Position numbers and translations under genes: made by a program. Under the pieces are notes generated by a model. It searched no databases. It was not told where the DNA came from and was given only the letters and a program-made list of their open reading frames with translations. Positions 1-6,786 of a stretch of 8,997 bases of DNA are shown one piece after another (within the stretch, counting starts at the first letter, position 1; each line of letters begins with the position of its first letter). Location: contig SPJO01000023.1 in assembly GCA_006844635.1 (NCBI GenBank), forward strand, positions 1-8,997. The letters run 5' to 3'. The DNA comes from Methylophilaceae bacterium (lineage in GTDB: Bacteria; Pseudomonadota; Gammaproteobacteria; Burkholderiales; Methylophilaceae).

Positions 1-137
1 TGGGTTTAGGCGTTTTTCAAACCATGAGAACATAAATACTGTAGCTTCTAAAAATTAATATATTATGATAGGAATGAGTATAAACACTTAAGCTATTCTT
101 ATGCATCCATTCATCAACAAAGCTGGAGAACGTCAAT
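1..137. other. Left-edge leader region, possibly with the tail of an upstream gene
   Basis: No complete gene fits here. Two plus-strand frames are open from the edge: one stops at 33-35 (visible end GLGVFQTMRT) and one stops at 56-58. Either could be the C-terminus of a gene to the left, and the visible parts are too short to identify. The stretch 36-124 is very AT-rich and would hold the promoter of the 138-1673 gene. A TATGAT hexamer at 64-69 could be a -10 box, but I see no good -35 partner 16-18 bases upstream. A GGAG ribosome-binding motif at 125-128 belongs to the gene starting at 138. Confidence 0.3.
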
Positions 138-1673
138 TTGCTTGCTAGTTTACAGAAAAATCTAGCAGGCCGTCATTGGTATTTAATAGCAATAGCCATT
201 GGCTTACTCTCAATATGGATAACACCTAAGTTACCCATTGTGGACTTTCCTCAACACGTTGCACAACTTGCCCTCCTAAAGGATTTGCTGCAACAAAAAA
301 GCCAGTGGTCAGACCTTGTCACTATCAACTACTATACCCCAAATTTATTTGTTTACTTATTAGGCCTTACTTTATCTTTTGTATTCTCAGCCATCACATC
401 TCTGAAAATCTTAATTTCAATTGCTTACATAGGTTTTGTATTCGCATGCATTCAATTAAGAAAGCACTTTAATAGTGACCCCCGACTAGACTGGGCATTC
501 TTATTGCCATTTTTCGGCTATGGATATGAATGGGGATTTGTTACTTTTATTATTTCTGCACCGCTTGCATTATTTTTTATCTTTTTTACGGACAAATACG
601 TCCAAAAGACACAGCTAACACAGGCTATCTTAGTTTTCGCATTTGGATTTTTACTACTAGAGTCTCACGGTTTAATGTTTTTATTTGCAACTGGCACTGC
701 TTGCTTTATCAGCTTAGTACACACGAAAAACATCAAGCACTTTGCTTTTGTTATCACCCCTCATCTTATTTTAATGTCATATTTCGTCTTGCTATTTAAG
801 CTCAACAGCGACTTTAATAGCAGCTTAGGTATGCAGCAATACACGCTCAACCATGTTGATATTCACTGGGACTTAAGCGTTGACCGGCTGTTTTATGGGC
901 TTATACACACCGTATCTAGGACCATTATGAATTTACCGGCAATGGCATCAATACTCACCATTGTCTTGGTTTTATTAAGTCCATGGCTACTGAACCTAAA
1001 GCCAAATAAAAACAACAAGTCAGCTATTATTTTCTTTGCTGTTGTTTGTGCAATTATGTTGCTCTTCCCATCATATATTTTAGGGACGCGTTATGTCTTT
1101 GAAAGATTTGCTATTTTCCTTATCCCAAGCTACACCTTTATTTTTTCAGCAGAAAAAACAAACAAACCTAATAAACTACCCCAGGTTGTTGTTGTGCTAT
1201 TAACAATTGGCGTACTCAGTTCACTATGCCTCAAAACATATAAAAACCACTTATTCCAAATAGAAACCCAAGCAATCGACAGCGCATTAAATAAGCTTGA
1301 ACCCAATCAAAAAGTTTTTTATTTGGTATTAGATAGTTACAGTCAATCCAACTATCACACAACTTATTTGCACTATCCTGCTTGGTATCAAGTCAATAAA
1401 GCTGGTTTTATAGAAAGTAATACAGACTTGCTGGGTAACTTTGCCAGATTAGCTCCATTTCCCGTACGATATCGGCCAGGAGTCGCGCCTGAACTGATTA
1501 AAGATGTAAATGAAAAAATCATGATTGATTTTAAAGAATATCGCTACATTATTGTTAGGCACCAGTTAAATCGTGGTTTGTCTGACATATTCACTATGCC
1601 TACATGCAAGCCTACATTAGTCGACCAAGTCGAAAAATGGGCAATCTATGATACGGGCGTGTGTAGGCCCTAA
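138..1673 (+). CDS. Polytopic membrane protein, GT-C glycosyltransferase-like (511 aa)
   Basis: I do not recognise a named family with certainty. The start is TTG at 138, supported by GGAG at 125-128 nine bases upstream. Hydrophobic segments lie near residues 14-30, 66-107, 119-150, 162-192, 203-220, 268-286, 295-313, 320-337 and 348-365, giving roughly 9-11 membrane helices. A soluble C-terminal domain of about 145 residues follows. Just after the first helix comes PIVDFPQHVAQ (residues 33-43). An acidic residue in the first extracytoplasmic loop (here D36, with H40 close by) is the usual GT-C hallmark for enzymes using polyprenyl-phosphate sugars. The stretch RYVFERFAIFLIP (318-330) resembles the late Arg-rich/Leu-Pro segment of such proteins. 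The assignment to GT-C is inferred from topology and this motif. The gene overlaps the convergent gtrA-family gene by four bases, and that operon also carries a prenyl-phosphate sugar enzyme, which fits a role in lipid-linked sugar transfer. It could instead be an uncharacterised transporter. Confidence 0.6.
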   Translation: MLASLQKNLAGRHWYLIAIAIGLLSIWITPKLPIVDFPQHVAQLALLKDLLQQKSQWSDLVTINYYTPNLFVYLLGLTLSFVFSAITSLKILISIAYIGFVFACIQLRKHFNSDPRLDWAFLLPFFGYGYEWGFVTFIISAPLALFFIFFTDKYVQKTQLTQAILVFAFGFLLLESHGLMFLFATGTACFISLVHTKNIKHFAFVITPHLILMSYFVLLFKLNSDFNSSLGMQQYTLNHVDIHWDLSVDRLFYGLIHTVSRTIMNLPAMASILTIVLVLLSPWLLNLKPNKNNKSAIIFFAVVCAIMLLFPSYILGTRYVFERFAIFLIPSYTFIFSAEKTNKPNKLPQVVVVLLTIGVLSSLCLKTYKNHLFQIETQAIDSALNKLEPNQKVFYLVLDSYSQSNYHTTYLHYPAWYQVNKAGFIESNTDLLGNFARLAPFPVRYRPGVAPELIKDVNEKIMIDFKEYRYIIVRHQLNRGLSDIFTMPTCKPTLVDQVEKWAIYDTGVCRP

Positions 1674-2053
1674 TGCACATCATGCTTAAATACTAGATAG
1701 TTATTCAGCAAAAAGTTAACGACAAAAGTAATAGCAATAGCAAAAACTTTTGCAAGAATAGGTGGCGCGATACCCATACCAATCATTGCAATAGTAATAC
1801 TCACATTGATTAACATACCGACTACCGCAAAAGCTAGAAATCTTAGAAATCGACTTCGTGAAACTTGTTGATGAAAAACAAATCGAGAACTGCATTGATA
1901 GTTAACGACTGCGGCAATGATAAAGCTAATAGTGGCCGCTGCAGCTGGCACAACCCCAAAGTGGGTCAACACGCCAAAACCACCAGCATCAACAATAGCG
2001 GCAAAACCTCCGGCTATTAAGTAACGCGATAATTTATAAGCGATAGAACGCAT
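1670..2053 (-). CDS. GtrA-family small membrane protein
   Basis: This 127-residue protein has the GtrA layout of four membrane helices (about residues 10-30, 36-55, 70-92 and 100-118). Family landmarks are RYLIAGGFAAIVDAGGF near the start, NYQCSSRFVF (51-60) after helix two, and NFLLNNYLVF (113-122) at the end of helix four. GtrA proteins are associated with handling polyprenyl-phosphate sugars in the membrane. The founding phage protein works on lipid-linked glucose, and the mycobacterial relative Rv3789 is linked to decaprenyl-phosphoryl-arabinose. The ATG (2051-2053) overlaps the stop of the upstream prenyltransferase gene as TAATG. No clear ribosome-binding site precedes it, so translation is probably coupled. 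Its stop overlaps the tail of the convergent 138-1673 gene by four bases. The sugar carried cannot be read from the sequence; the neighbour suggests a pentose. Confidence 0.88.
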   Translation of the reverse strand: MRSIAYKLSRYLIAGGFAAIVDAGGFGVLTHFGVVPAAAATISFIIAAVVNYQCSSRFVFHQQVSRSRFLRFLAFAVVGMLINVSITIAMIGMGIAPPILAKVFAIAITFVVNFLLNNYLVFKHDVH

Positions 2054-3012
2054 TAATATATCTGAATGTATTGCTGCTCTAAAAAGATGTTTAAATACGG
2101 AATGTCAACGAAAGTAAGGACGATAAATCCAGCTGCTACCATCAGAACCAATAGCATAAGCATGCGCTCTCGATATAACTTTTCTGGCTTTTCTGGCGAT
2201 GTTTCACCAAGTTTCAATGCTAGAGCTAGGTAGTAACCAAACAACAGGATTAACAAGGGAATTAGTGCAATATATTCAATGCGATATTTAATGAGAAAAA
2301 TAGCTAAAAAGAATGATGAAAGCATCGCATACACAAAACTTGATACGATTAACTTGATTTCCGTATAACCTACAAAACTCATTCGATACTTCACTAACGT
2401 TTCTTTTCCATGAGAGGCCACAATTTCTCGATATTCAGATAATCGTTTAGCCGCCATCAAAAATGCACCGCCAAAGAAATATGATAATAGAACGGAAGCC
2501 GGTGGCAATGTTATTGAGTCAATCATTAACCAGCCTACGGTCAACCTTATTGGGTTGTTAATCGCTTCAGAGATGACATCAAAATACACGAGCTCTTTAG
2601 TTCTAATAGGAGGTACGTTGTACACGATTCCCTGCAAGGCAAAGACAAGGCCAGTGTAGAACATTGCCATACTTGAACTATAGGCTGCGAACAGGCCAAT
2701 CGTTATAAAAACCGCCCACTCTAACCATACCCAATGCCCTTTTATATTGGTTTGTACTGACGAGCGGTTAGATTTCTCAGGATGGTGCCCATCATACTCT
2801 CTATCTAAATACTCATTAATGACATAATTAGCTGACGCAATTGAAACCAGTGTGACCAAGCCCAAGATGACATGTGTAACAAGCGGATTAACTTGAATAC
2901 CACGTAATAAAAGTGCTAATACAATACCGGGCACGATAAAAATATGCTTAACACTATTATCAAGCCTAGCAATTCTTAGGTAATCAACGATCGATGCTTC
3001 TTTTTTACTCAT
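2053..3012 (-). CDS. UbiA-family prenyltransferase, polyprenyl-phosphate phosphoribosyltransferase type
   Basis: This is a 319-residue integral membrane protein of the UbiA superfamily, with about eight to nine helices. The first Asp-rich motif is NEYLDREYD (66-74; N66, D70, D74), the Mg/pyrophosphate-binding NxxxDxxxD. It is followed by HHPEKSNR (76-83), which resembles the HPxKxxRP of decaprenyl-phosphate phosphoribosyltransferases (Rv3806c type) more than the VKRTxxRPL of ubiquinone UbiA. A KRLSEYRE segment (189-196) matches the conserved KRxxE of that subgroup. The second acidic region is DVISEAINNPIR (145-156). Members of this group transfer 5-phosphoribose from PRPP onto a polyprenyl phosphate. 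One oddity is that the usual RPxxxG after HPxK is replaced by RSSVQTNIKG. An AGG motif lies about 9 bases before the ATG. It follows ispF by 48 bases on the same strand and overlaps gtrA. The reaction is inferred from family resemblance, and another aromatic or phosphosugar acceptor is possible. Confidence 0.8.
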   Translation of the reverse strand: MSKKEASIVDYLRIARLDNSVKHIFIVPGIVLALLLRGIQVNPLVTHVILGLVTLVSIASANYVINEYLDREYDGHHPEKSNRSSVQTNIKGHWVWLEWAVFITIGLFAAYSSSMAMFYTGLVFALQGIVYNVPPIRTKELVYFDVISEAINNPIRLTVGWLMIDSITLPPASVLLSYFFGGAFLMAAKRLSEYREIVASHGKETLVKYRMSFVGYTEIKLIVSSFVYAMLSSFFLAIFLIKYRIEYIALIPLLILLFGYYLALALKLGETSPEKPEKLYRERMLMLLVLMVAAGFIVLTFVDIPYLNIFLEQQYIQIY

Positions 3013-3060
3013 AACAAACCTATTACTGAGTTAGCCACCTCTTTAGACCTGTACTGGTTG

Positions 3061-3537
3061 TTAAACATTATCCACCAGTATACAAACGGCTTCAGCAGCA
3101 ATACCTTCACCACGGCCAGTAAAGCCTAGCTTTTCTGTTGTTGTCGCTTTGATATTGATTTGCGTGGTGTCAACTACACAGTCATCTGCGATATTGGCAC
3201 ACATCTTATCTGTATGTGGGCCTAGCTTGGGTGCTTCACACATCACGGTGGCATCAATGTTAGACACGATATAGCCTTTTTGCTTAAGTAAAGAAACAAC
3301 ATGCCGCAATAATGTTCGTGAATCAATGCCTTCATATTGTGCATCTGACGGTGGAAAATGTTTACCAATATCTCCTAAAGCCGCAGCACCTAACAAAGCA
3401 TCACAAATGGCATGCAGCAATACATCAGCATCTGAGTGTCCATCTAACCCTTTTTCAAAAGGAATATCAACACCGCCGATCACACACTGGCGCCCTGCTA
3501 CTAAACGGTGTACATCAAAGCCGTGACCTATACGCAT
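3061..3537 (-). CDS. ispF: 2-C-methyl-D-erythritol 2,4-cyclodiphosphate synthase
   Basis: IspF converts CDP-methylerythritol 2-phosphate to the cyclic diphosphate, releasing CMP, in the MEP route to isoprenoids; it acts as a cytosolic trimer. The protein is 158 residues, the usual length. The Zn ligands are D8 and H10 in GHGFDVH and H42 in DVLLHAICD. DIGKHFPPSD spans 56-65, and the signature TTTEKLGFTGRGEGIAAEA occupies 132-150. The ATG shares TAATG with the ispD stop, and a strong purine-rich site (GAGGAAAAGGA) just upstream of the ATG lies inside the end of ispD. The two enzymes act two steps apart (IspE acts between them) and are commonly encoded together. No terminator is visible in the 48 bases before the downstream ubiA-family gene, so all four genes may share a transcript. 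Confidence 0.98.
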   Translation of the reverse strand: MRIGHGFDVHRLVAGRQCVIGGVDIPFEKGLDGHSDADVLLHAICDALLGAAALGDIGKHFPPSDAQYEGIDSRTLLRHVVSLLKQKGYIVSNIDATVMCEAPKLGPHTDKMCANIADDCVVDTTQINIKATTTEKLGFTGRGEGIAAEAVCILVDNV

Positions 3538-4223
3538 TATTCCTTTTCCTCAGCTTTATTAAACAATAATTCCAATAGCTCCAAGTCTTCTGGATACGTC
3601 ACTTTCAAGTTGCGCAGTTCGCCATGGACCAACTTAGGTTGCAAACCTAACGCTTCTACCGCCTCGGCTTCATCAGTAGGCGTTGTGTCCAAGGTCTCCA
3701 ATGCCCGCTTAATGGTCGCGTATTGAAACATCTGCGGCGTTTGCGCACGCCATAAGTTTTGTCTAGAGACTGTTTTTTCTACTTCATTGATTTCATTAGA
3801 TTTTTTAATCGTATCTGCAACGGGCAACGCGAGCAAACCACCCACATCATCATCTTCCAATGCTAAAAGCCGATTCAGCGCGTCATGGCTTAAGCCAGGT
3901 CTTGCCGCATCATGCACAAGTATCCAGTCCTTATCATCCACGTCAATAGCTTTTAATGTATTTAAAACCGTCTCCGAACGGCTTTCTCCACCAGTGTAAT
4001 GAATATGCAACCGGCTTTCTGGGTTCAAGGTCAAACTACGCCAAAAATCATCTTGCTCACTGAGTGCTAAATGAATGTTCGCGATCCGTGGGTGATTAAA
4101 AAAAGTCTGGATGATATGAGAAACAATCGGTTTGCCAGCGAGCGGTAAATATTGTTTTGGTAGCGCATTTGCCATCCGCGTACCAACCCCAGCTGCTGGG
4201 ATAATTACATGAAATTGAGCCAT
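3537..4223 (-). CDS. ispD: 2-C-methyl-D-erythritol 4-phosphate cytidylyltransferase
   Basis: IspD joins CTP and methylerythritol 4-phosphate to give CDP-methylerythritol, the third MEP-pathway step. The 228-residue length is typical. The CTP-binding loop is PAAGVGTRM (9-17, with R16) followed by PKQYLPL (22-28, with K23). VHDAARP (103-109) is the metal/ribose-binding signature. Arg154 in TVSRQNLW, TPQMF (162-166), TDEAEAV (183-189) and NLKVTYPEDL (205-214, with K208) correspond to known substrate-binding positions in E. coli IspD. The ATG at 4221-4223 has only a weak purine stretch upstream, and the next upstream ATG in that frame runs into a stop, so this start is secure. It is first in a probable ispD-ispF-ubiA-gtrA transcription unit. 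No ftsB is seen next to it, unlike the arrangement in enteric bacteria. Confidence 0.98.
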   Translation of the reverse strand: MAQFHVIIPAAGVGTRMANALPKQYLPLAGKPIVSHIIQTFFNHPRIANIHLALSEQDDFWRSLTLNPESRLHIHYTGGESRSETVLNTLKAIDVDDKDWILVHDAARPGLSHDALNRLLALEDDDVGGLLALPVADTIKKSNEINEVEKTVSRQNLWRAQTPQMFQYATIKRALETLDTTPTDEAEAVEALGLQPKLVHGELRNLKVTYPEDLELLELLFNKAEEKE

Positions 4224-4353
4224 ATCTTAGTTTAGCATGGGCGTCTAATCGCAATCATTAAAATTTGTAATCTGCGAGGGTTTTACAACGCTTTTCAAGC
4301 AATCAATTCTTGGCAAAGTCAGGATAATAGCCTTAACTAAGACCATAAGAAAT
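4224..4353. promoter_or_regulatory. Divergent intergenic region between ispD and the GGDEF gene
   Basis: These 130 bases must hold the promoters for ispD leftward and the diguanylate cyclase rightward. I see AT-rich stretches and hexamers such as TAATAG (4325-4330) and, on the minus strand, TTGAAA and TTGTAA. None pairs with a good partner at 16-18 base spacing, so I do not place a specific promoter. No strong inverted repeat is visible. Confidence 0.4.
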
Positions 4354-5355
4354 ATGACCGACATGCCGAATGATCAGTTAGAAAATGTTTTAGACCAAGT
4401 GATTACGCTCACGAGTGAAAAAGACTCTAGCGGGCTAGAGGTGACGCTTGCAAAAACATTATTTGCATTAGCCAATATCAAAAATGTCGTCATTTATAGC
4501 GCCCGTAATATTTCTAGAGTGAAATATGCCCGTGCGAATAATGAAGAAATACCTGAAGATGAGCTTATTCCTCAAGCGTTAATTGAAGACCTTCTCGCAT
4601 GCTTAGAAAGCGCAAAAATAAGACACATCCAGCCTGAAGTTAAACGGCTCACCTTATTCCCACTCATGTGTTCAAAAGTACAACCGCTAGCAGTGATTGT
4701 TTTAGAAGAGACTGATGTTGGAAGCCATGACTTAGCCATACAAATCCTCAAGATTTACCACAATTTTGTTGCGTTAATGAATGAGAATGAACGGGATACA
4801 TTAACGGGCTTACTGAATAGAAAAACTTTCGACCAGAAAGTCAACAATATCATCACGAATATACAAAACAATCAACATCGACGTAAGGACGATCATAATG
4901 AACCTGCTTATCTCGCTATTTTTGACATCGACCATTTCAAAAAAGTAAATGACACCCATGGACATCTCATCGGTGATGAGGTGTTATTACTATTTTCACG
5001 CTTAATGGATCAAAACTTTAGAGATAAAGACTTATTGTTTCGATTTGGTGGGGAAGAGTTTGTTGGTATATTTGAGTGCCCAAGCGACATAGACATGCTC
5101 AATGTTTTAAACCGTTTCAGGAAGGTCATTGCGGACTATAACTTTCCACAAGTAGGCAAAGTGACTGTGAGCAGCGGTTTTACAAAAATAGCAGAGCACG
5201 ACCTTTCTTCAAAAGTCATCGACCGCGCTGATGTTGCTTTATATCATGCGAAAAACAGTGGTAGAAATCAGGTATACCAACATGAAAATCTTGTTGATAT
5301 TGGCACGGTTAGCGAAGAAAAGAATAATAGTAGCGGTGACATCGAACTATTTTAA
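4354..5355 (+). CDS. GGDEF-domain diguanylate cyclase with N-terminal sensory domain
   Basis: The 333-residue soluble protein ends in a GGDEF domain that makes cyclic di-GMP from two GTP. DTLTGLLNR (148-156) opens the domain. FDIDHFKKVND (190-200) carries the metal-binding Asp and substrate residues, and the active-site loop is GGEEF (232-236), a functional variant of GGDEF. RDKD (223-226) sits exactly five residues before it, matching the RxxD inhibitory site for product feedback. ADVALYHAKNSGRN (292-305) closes the domain. Residues 1-140 form a mixed alpha/beta region without membrane helices, with pattern and length like a GAF domain, though no ligand residues can be named. ATG 4354 has a weak site (TAAGAA) upstream, and ATG 4363 is an alternative three codons in. 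The gene stands alone between the ispD promoter region and the terminator at 5376-5401. Confidence 0.93.
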   Translation: MTDMPNDQLENVLDQVITLTSEKDSSGLEVTLAKTLFALANIKNVVIYSARNISRVKYARANNEEIPEDELIPQALIEDLLACLESAKIRHIQPEVKRLTLFPLMCSKVQPLAVIVLEETDVGSHDLAIQILKIYHNFVALMNENERDTLTGLLNRKTFDQKVNNIITNIQNNQHRRKDDHNEPAYLAIFDIDHFKKVNDTHGHLIGDEVLLLFSRLMDQNFRDKDLLFRFGGEEFVGIFECPSDIDMLNVLNRFRKVIADYNFPQVGKVTVSSGFTKIAEHDLSSKVIDRADVALYHAKNSGRNQVYQHENLVDIGTVSEEKNNSSGDIELF

Positions 5356-5375
5356 CCACCTTCGTAGCAATAAAA

Positions 5376-5401
5376 AAAAGAGGCACATATGTGCCTCTTT
5401 T
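5376..5401. terminator. Bidirectional intrinsic terminator
   Basis: This is a perfect 26-base palindrome with arms 5376-5388 and 5389-5401. The GC-rich core is GAGGCAC / GTGCCTC, closing on an ATAT turn. The plus strand reads into TTTT at 5398-5401. The minus strand reads into eight T residues (complement of 5372-5379). It begins 20 bases past the GGDEF stop and 14 bases past the amt stop, so it can serve both convergent genes. Confidence 0.93.
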
Positions 5402-5415
5402 AATGTCATCAACGT

Positions 5416-6606
5416 CTATAGGTCAGATGTAGCACTAATCTTATGAATACTTAAGTCAGCACCATCGAACTGCTCTTCATCAGACATACGAATACCAACC
5501 ACTTTCTTAAGCAAGCCATATACGATACAGCCCCCAACGACTGCAACAGTAACACCCATTAGTGTACCGAGCACTTGCACAATAAGACTCACGCCACCCA
5601 TACCACCAAGCGCTTGGCTACCAAATATCCCTGCGGCAATACCGCCCCACGCACCACATAAGCCATGCAATGGCCATACACCTAACACATCATCAATTTT
5701 TAATCTGTTTTGTGTATAAGTAAATGCCCAAACAAATAAAGCGCCAGCGACCAAGCCGGTTACAAGTGCGCCTAATGGATGCATGATGTCTGAGCCCGCA
5801 CAGACCGCAACAAGACCTGCTAATGGGCCATTGTGCACAAAGCCTGGGTCATTTTTACCAAAAACCAATGCAGCCAATGTACCGCCGACTAATGCCATCA
5901 ATGAGTTCACAGCGACTAAACCAGAGATACCTTGGATACTTTGTGCTGACATCACATTAAAACCAAACCAGCCAACAGTCAGAATCCACGCACCTAAAGC
6001 CAAAAATGGAATATTTGAAGGTGGGTGCGCTTGAATTTGACCTTGTTTGTTATAACGGCCAGCGCGCGCGCCTAATAAAACAACAGCCGTTAATGCTAAC
6101 CAACCACCCATTCCATGGACAACAACAGAACCAGCAAAATCATGGAATGCAGTACCAAATTGGTTAGTAAACCAATCTTGAATGCCATAATGACCATTCC
6201 AAACGATGCCTTCAAAAAATGGGTACACAAAGCCAACCAATAAAAAGGTTGCCGCCACCTGCGGATTAAATTTCGCACGTTCCGCTATGCCACCAGAAAC
6301 AATCGCTGGAATTGCCGCTGCAAATGTTAGTAAGAAGAAGAATTTAACTAGCTCAAAACCACTTTTAGCGGCAAGCACTTCAGCACCACTGAAAAAACTC
6401 ACGCCGTAAGCGACACTATAACCAATGAAAAAATATGCGATGGTAGACACACAAAAGTCTACTAAAATTTTAACCAAGGCATTCACTTGGTTTTTGCTAC
6501 GGACGGTACCCACTTCTAAAAATGCAAAACCTGCATGCATCGCCAGCACCATAATGGCTCCCAGCAAAACAAACAGCGTATCATTCGCTTGTATTAAGCT
6601 CTCCAT
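5416..6606 (-). CDS. amt: Ammonium transporter (Amt/MEP/Rh family)
   Basis: Amt proteins are trimeric inner-membrane channels that take up ammonium. The 396-residue sequence has about 11 hydrophobic helices. Pore landmarks: F95 in the stretch FAAAIPAIVSGGIAER (Phe gate), W136 in VWNGHYG, D156 and H164 in DFAGSVVVHGMGG (the ammonium-site Asp and first pore His, eight apart as in AmtB), GWFGFN (212-217), and H314 in WPLHGLCG (second pore His). The His motif has the WPLHG form instead of the VFGVHG of E. coli AmtB, marking another Amt subfamily. The protein starts almost directly with helix one, so the cleavable signal peptide of E. coli AmtB is absent. The tail has GIRMSDEEQFDGADLS (371-386), the part that contacts GlnK in relatives. 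No glnK lies beside it. A good ribosome-binding site (GGGAG, complement of 6612-6616) precedes ATG 6604-6606. Regulation by sigma-54 and NtrC is indicated by upstream sites. Confidence 0.97.
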   Translation of the reverse strand: MESLIQANDTLFVLLGAIMVLAMHAGFAFLEVGTVRSKNQVNALVKILVDFCVSTIAYFFIGYSVAYGVSFFSGAEVLAAKSGFELVKFFFLLTFAAAIPAIVSGGIAERAKFNPQVAATFLLVGFVYPFFEGIVWNGHYGIQDWFTNQFGTAFHDFAGSVVVHGMGGWLALTAVVLLGARAGRYNKQGQIQAHPPSNIPFLALGAWILTVGWFGFNVMSAQSIQGISGLVAVNSLMALVGGTLAALVFGKNDPGFVHNGPLAGLVAVCAGSDIMHPLGALVTGLVAGALFVWAFTYTQNRLKIDDVLGVWPLHGLCGAWGGIAAGIFGSQALGGMGGVSLIVQVLGTLMGVTVAVVGGCIVYGLLKKVVGIRMSDEEQFDGADLSIHKISATSDL

Positions 6607-6673
6607 ATTAACTCCCTCGATAGTTTTAATAATCTGATTGACTCTATGATCAATTTATTGTGGTCGATTTGAA

Positions 6674-6688
6674 GCAAGTATTACGCCA
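6674..6688 (-). promoter_or_regulatory. Sigma-54 (RpoN) promoter of amt
   Basis: Read on the minus strand, 6688 to 6674 is TGGCGTAATACTTGC followed by T. This has the TGGC-N7-TTGCT form, with the GG and GC dinucleotides separated by exactly 10 bases as the -24/-12 element requires. The predicted start of transcription is near 6662, leaving a leader of about 56 bases before the amt ATG. It lies in the only sizeable space upstream of amt, between amt and the 6796-7482 gene. Confidence 0.85.
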
Positions 6689-6739
6689 AACCGCAAACTA
6701 CTGATTATAAACGGCTTGTATTTTTTGGATAGGAAAATA

Positions 6740-6756
6740 TGCACACAATTGGTGCT
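6740..6756. promoter_or_regulatory. NtrC-like operator 1 upstream of amt
   Basis: The sequence TGCACACAATTGGTGCT fits the NtrC consensus TGCACC-N5-GGTGCA at 10 of the 12 specified positions, with both GCAC and GTGC half-sites intact and correctly spaced. Its centre (6748) is about 85 bases upstream of the start predicted from the sigma-54 promoter, a usual enhancer position. Confidence 0.82.
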
Positions 6757-6757
6757 A

Positions 6758-6769
6758 ACGCACGTGCGT
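6758..6769. repeat. 12-base perfect palindrome between the two NtrC-like sites
   Basis: ACGCACGTGCGT is a perfect inverted repeat centred at 6763.5, almost exactly midway between the flanking operators (centres 6748 and 6778). It uses the same GCAC and GTGC half-sites but with no spacer, so it does not fit a standard NtrC site. It may be a relic, an auxiliary contact for an oligomer, or a site for another regulator. Confidence 0.5.
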
Positions 6770-6786
6770 CGCACAAAATAGGTGCA
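6770..6786. promoter_or_regulatory. NtrC-like operator 2 upstream of amt
   Basis: The sequence CGCACAAAATAGGTGCA fits TGCACC-N5-GGTGCA at 10 of 12 specified positions. Its centre (6778) is 30 bases from that of operator 1, about three helical turns, so two dimers would lie on one face of the DNA, as at the paired enhancer sites of glnA. It ends nine bases before the end of the 6796-7482 gene, so both sites are wholly intergenic. Confidence 0.82.

Noticed and set aside
2053..3012. Reading the UbiA-family gene as ubiquinone-pathway ubiA (4-hydroxybenzoate polyprenyltransferase)
   Set aside because: The residues after the first Asp motif (HHPEKSNR) do not match the VKRTxxRPL of that enzyme, KRLSEYRE fits the phosphoribosyltransferase group, and no ubiC lies nearby.
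3049..3080. Partial inverted repeat (TACTGG / CCAGTA) around the ispF stop, considered as a terminator before the ubiA-family gene
   Set aside because: Only six pairs with a long loop and no T tract; one arm is ispF coding sequence.
3312..3999. Plus-strand open stretches of 66-85 codons opposite ispF and ispD
   Set aside because: They lie wholly inside two secure conserved genes on the other strand, have no family features, and have low-complexity compositions typical of antisense frames.
5783..6637. Open stretches of 60-83 codons on both strands inside amt and at its 5' end
   Set aside because: amt is certain from its pore motifs, and these frames are Pro/Lys/Thr-rich or out-of-frame products of the same DNA with no ribosome-binding support.
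6740..6786. The cluster of GCAC/GTGC dyads read as a terminator of the 6796-7482 gene
   Set aside because: No T tract follows on the minus strand, and the spacing matches NtrC-type operators upstream of a sigma-54 promoter much better.
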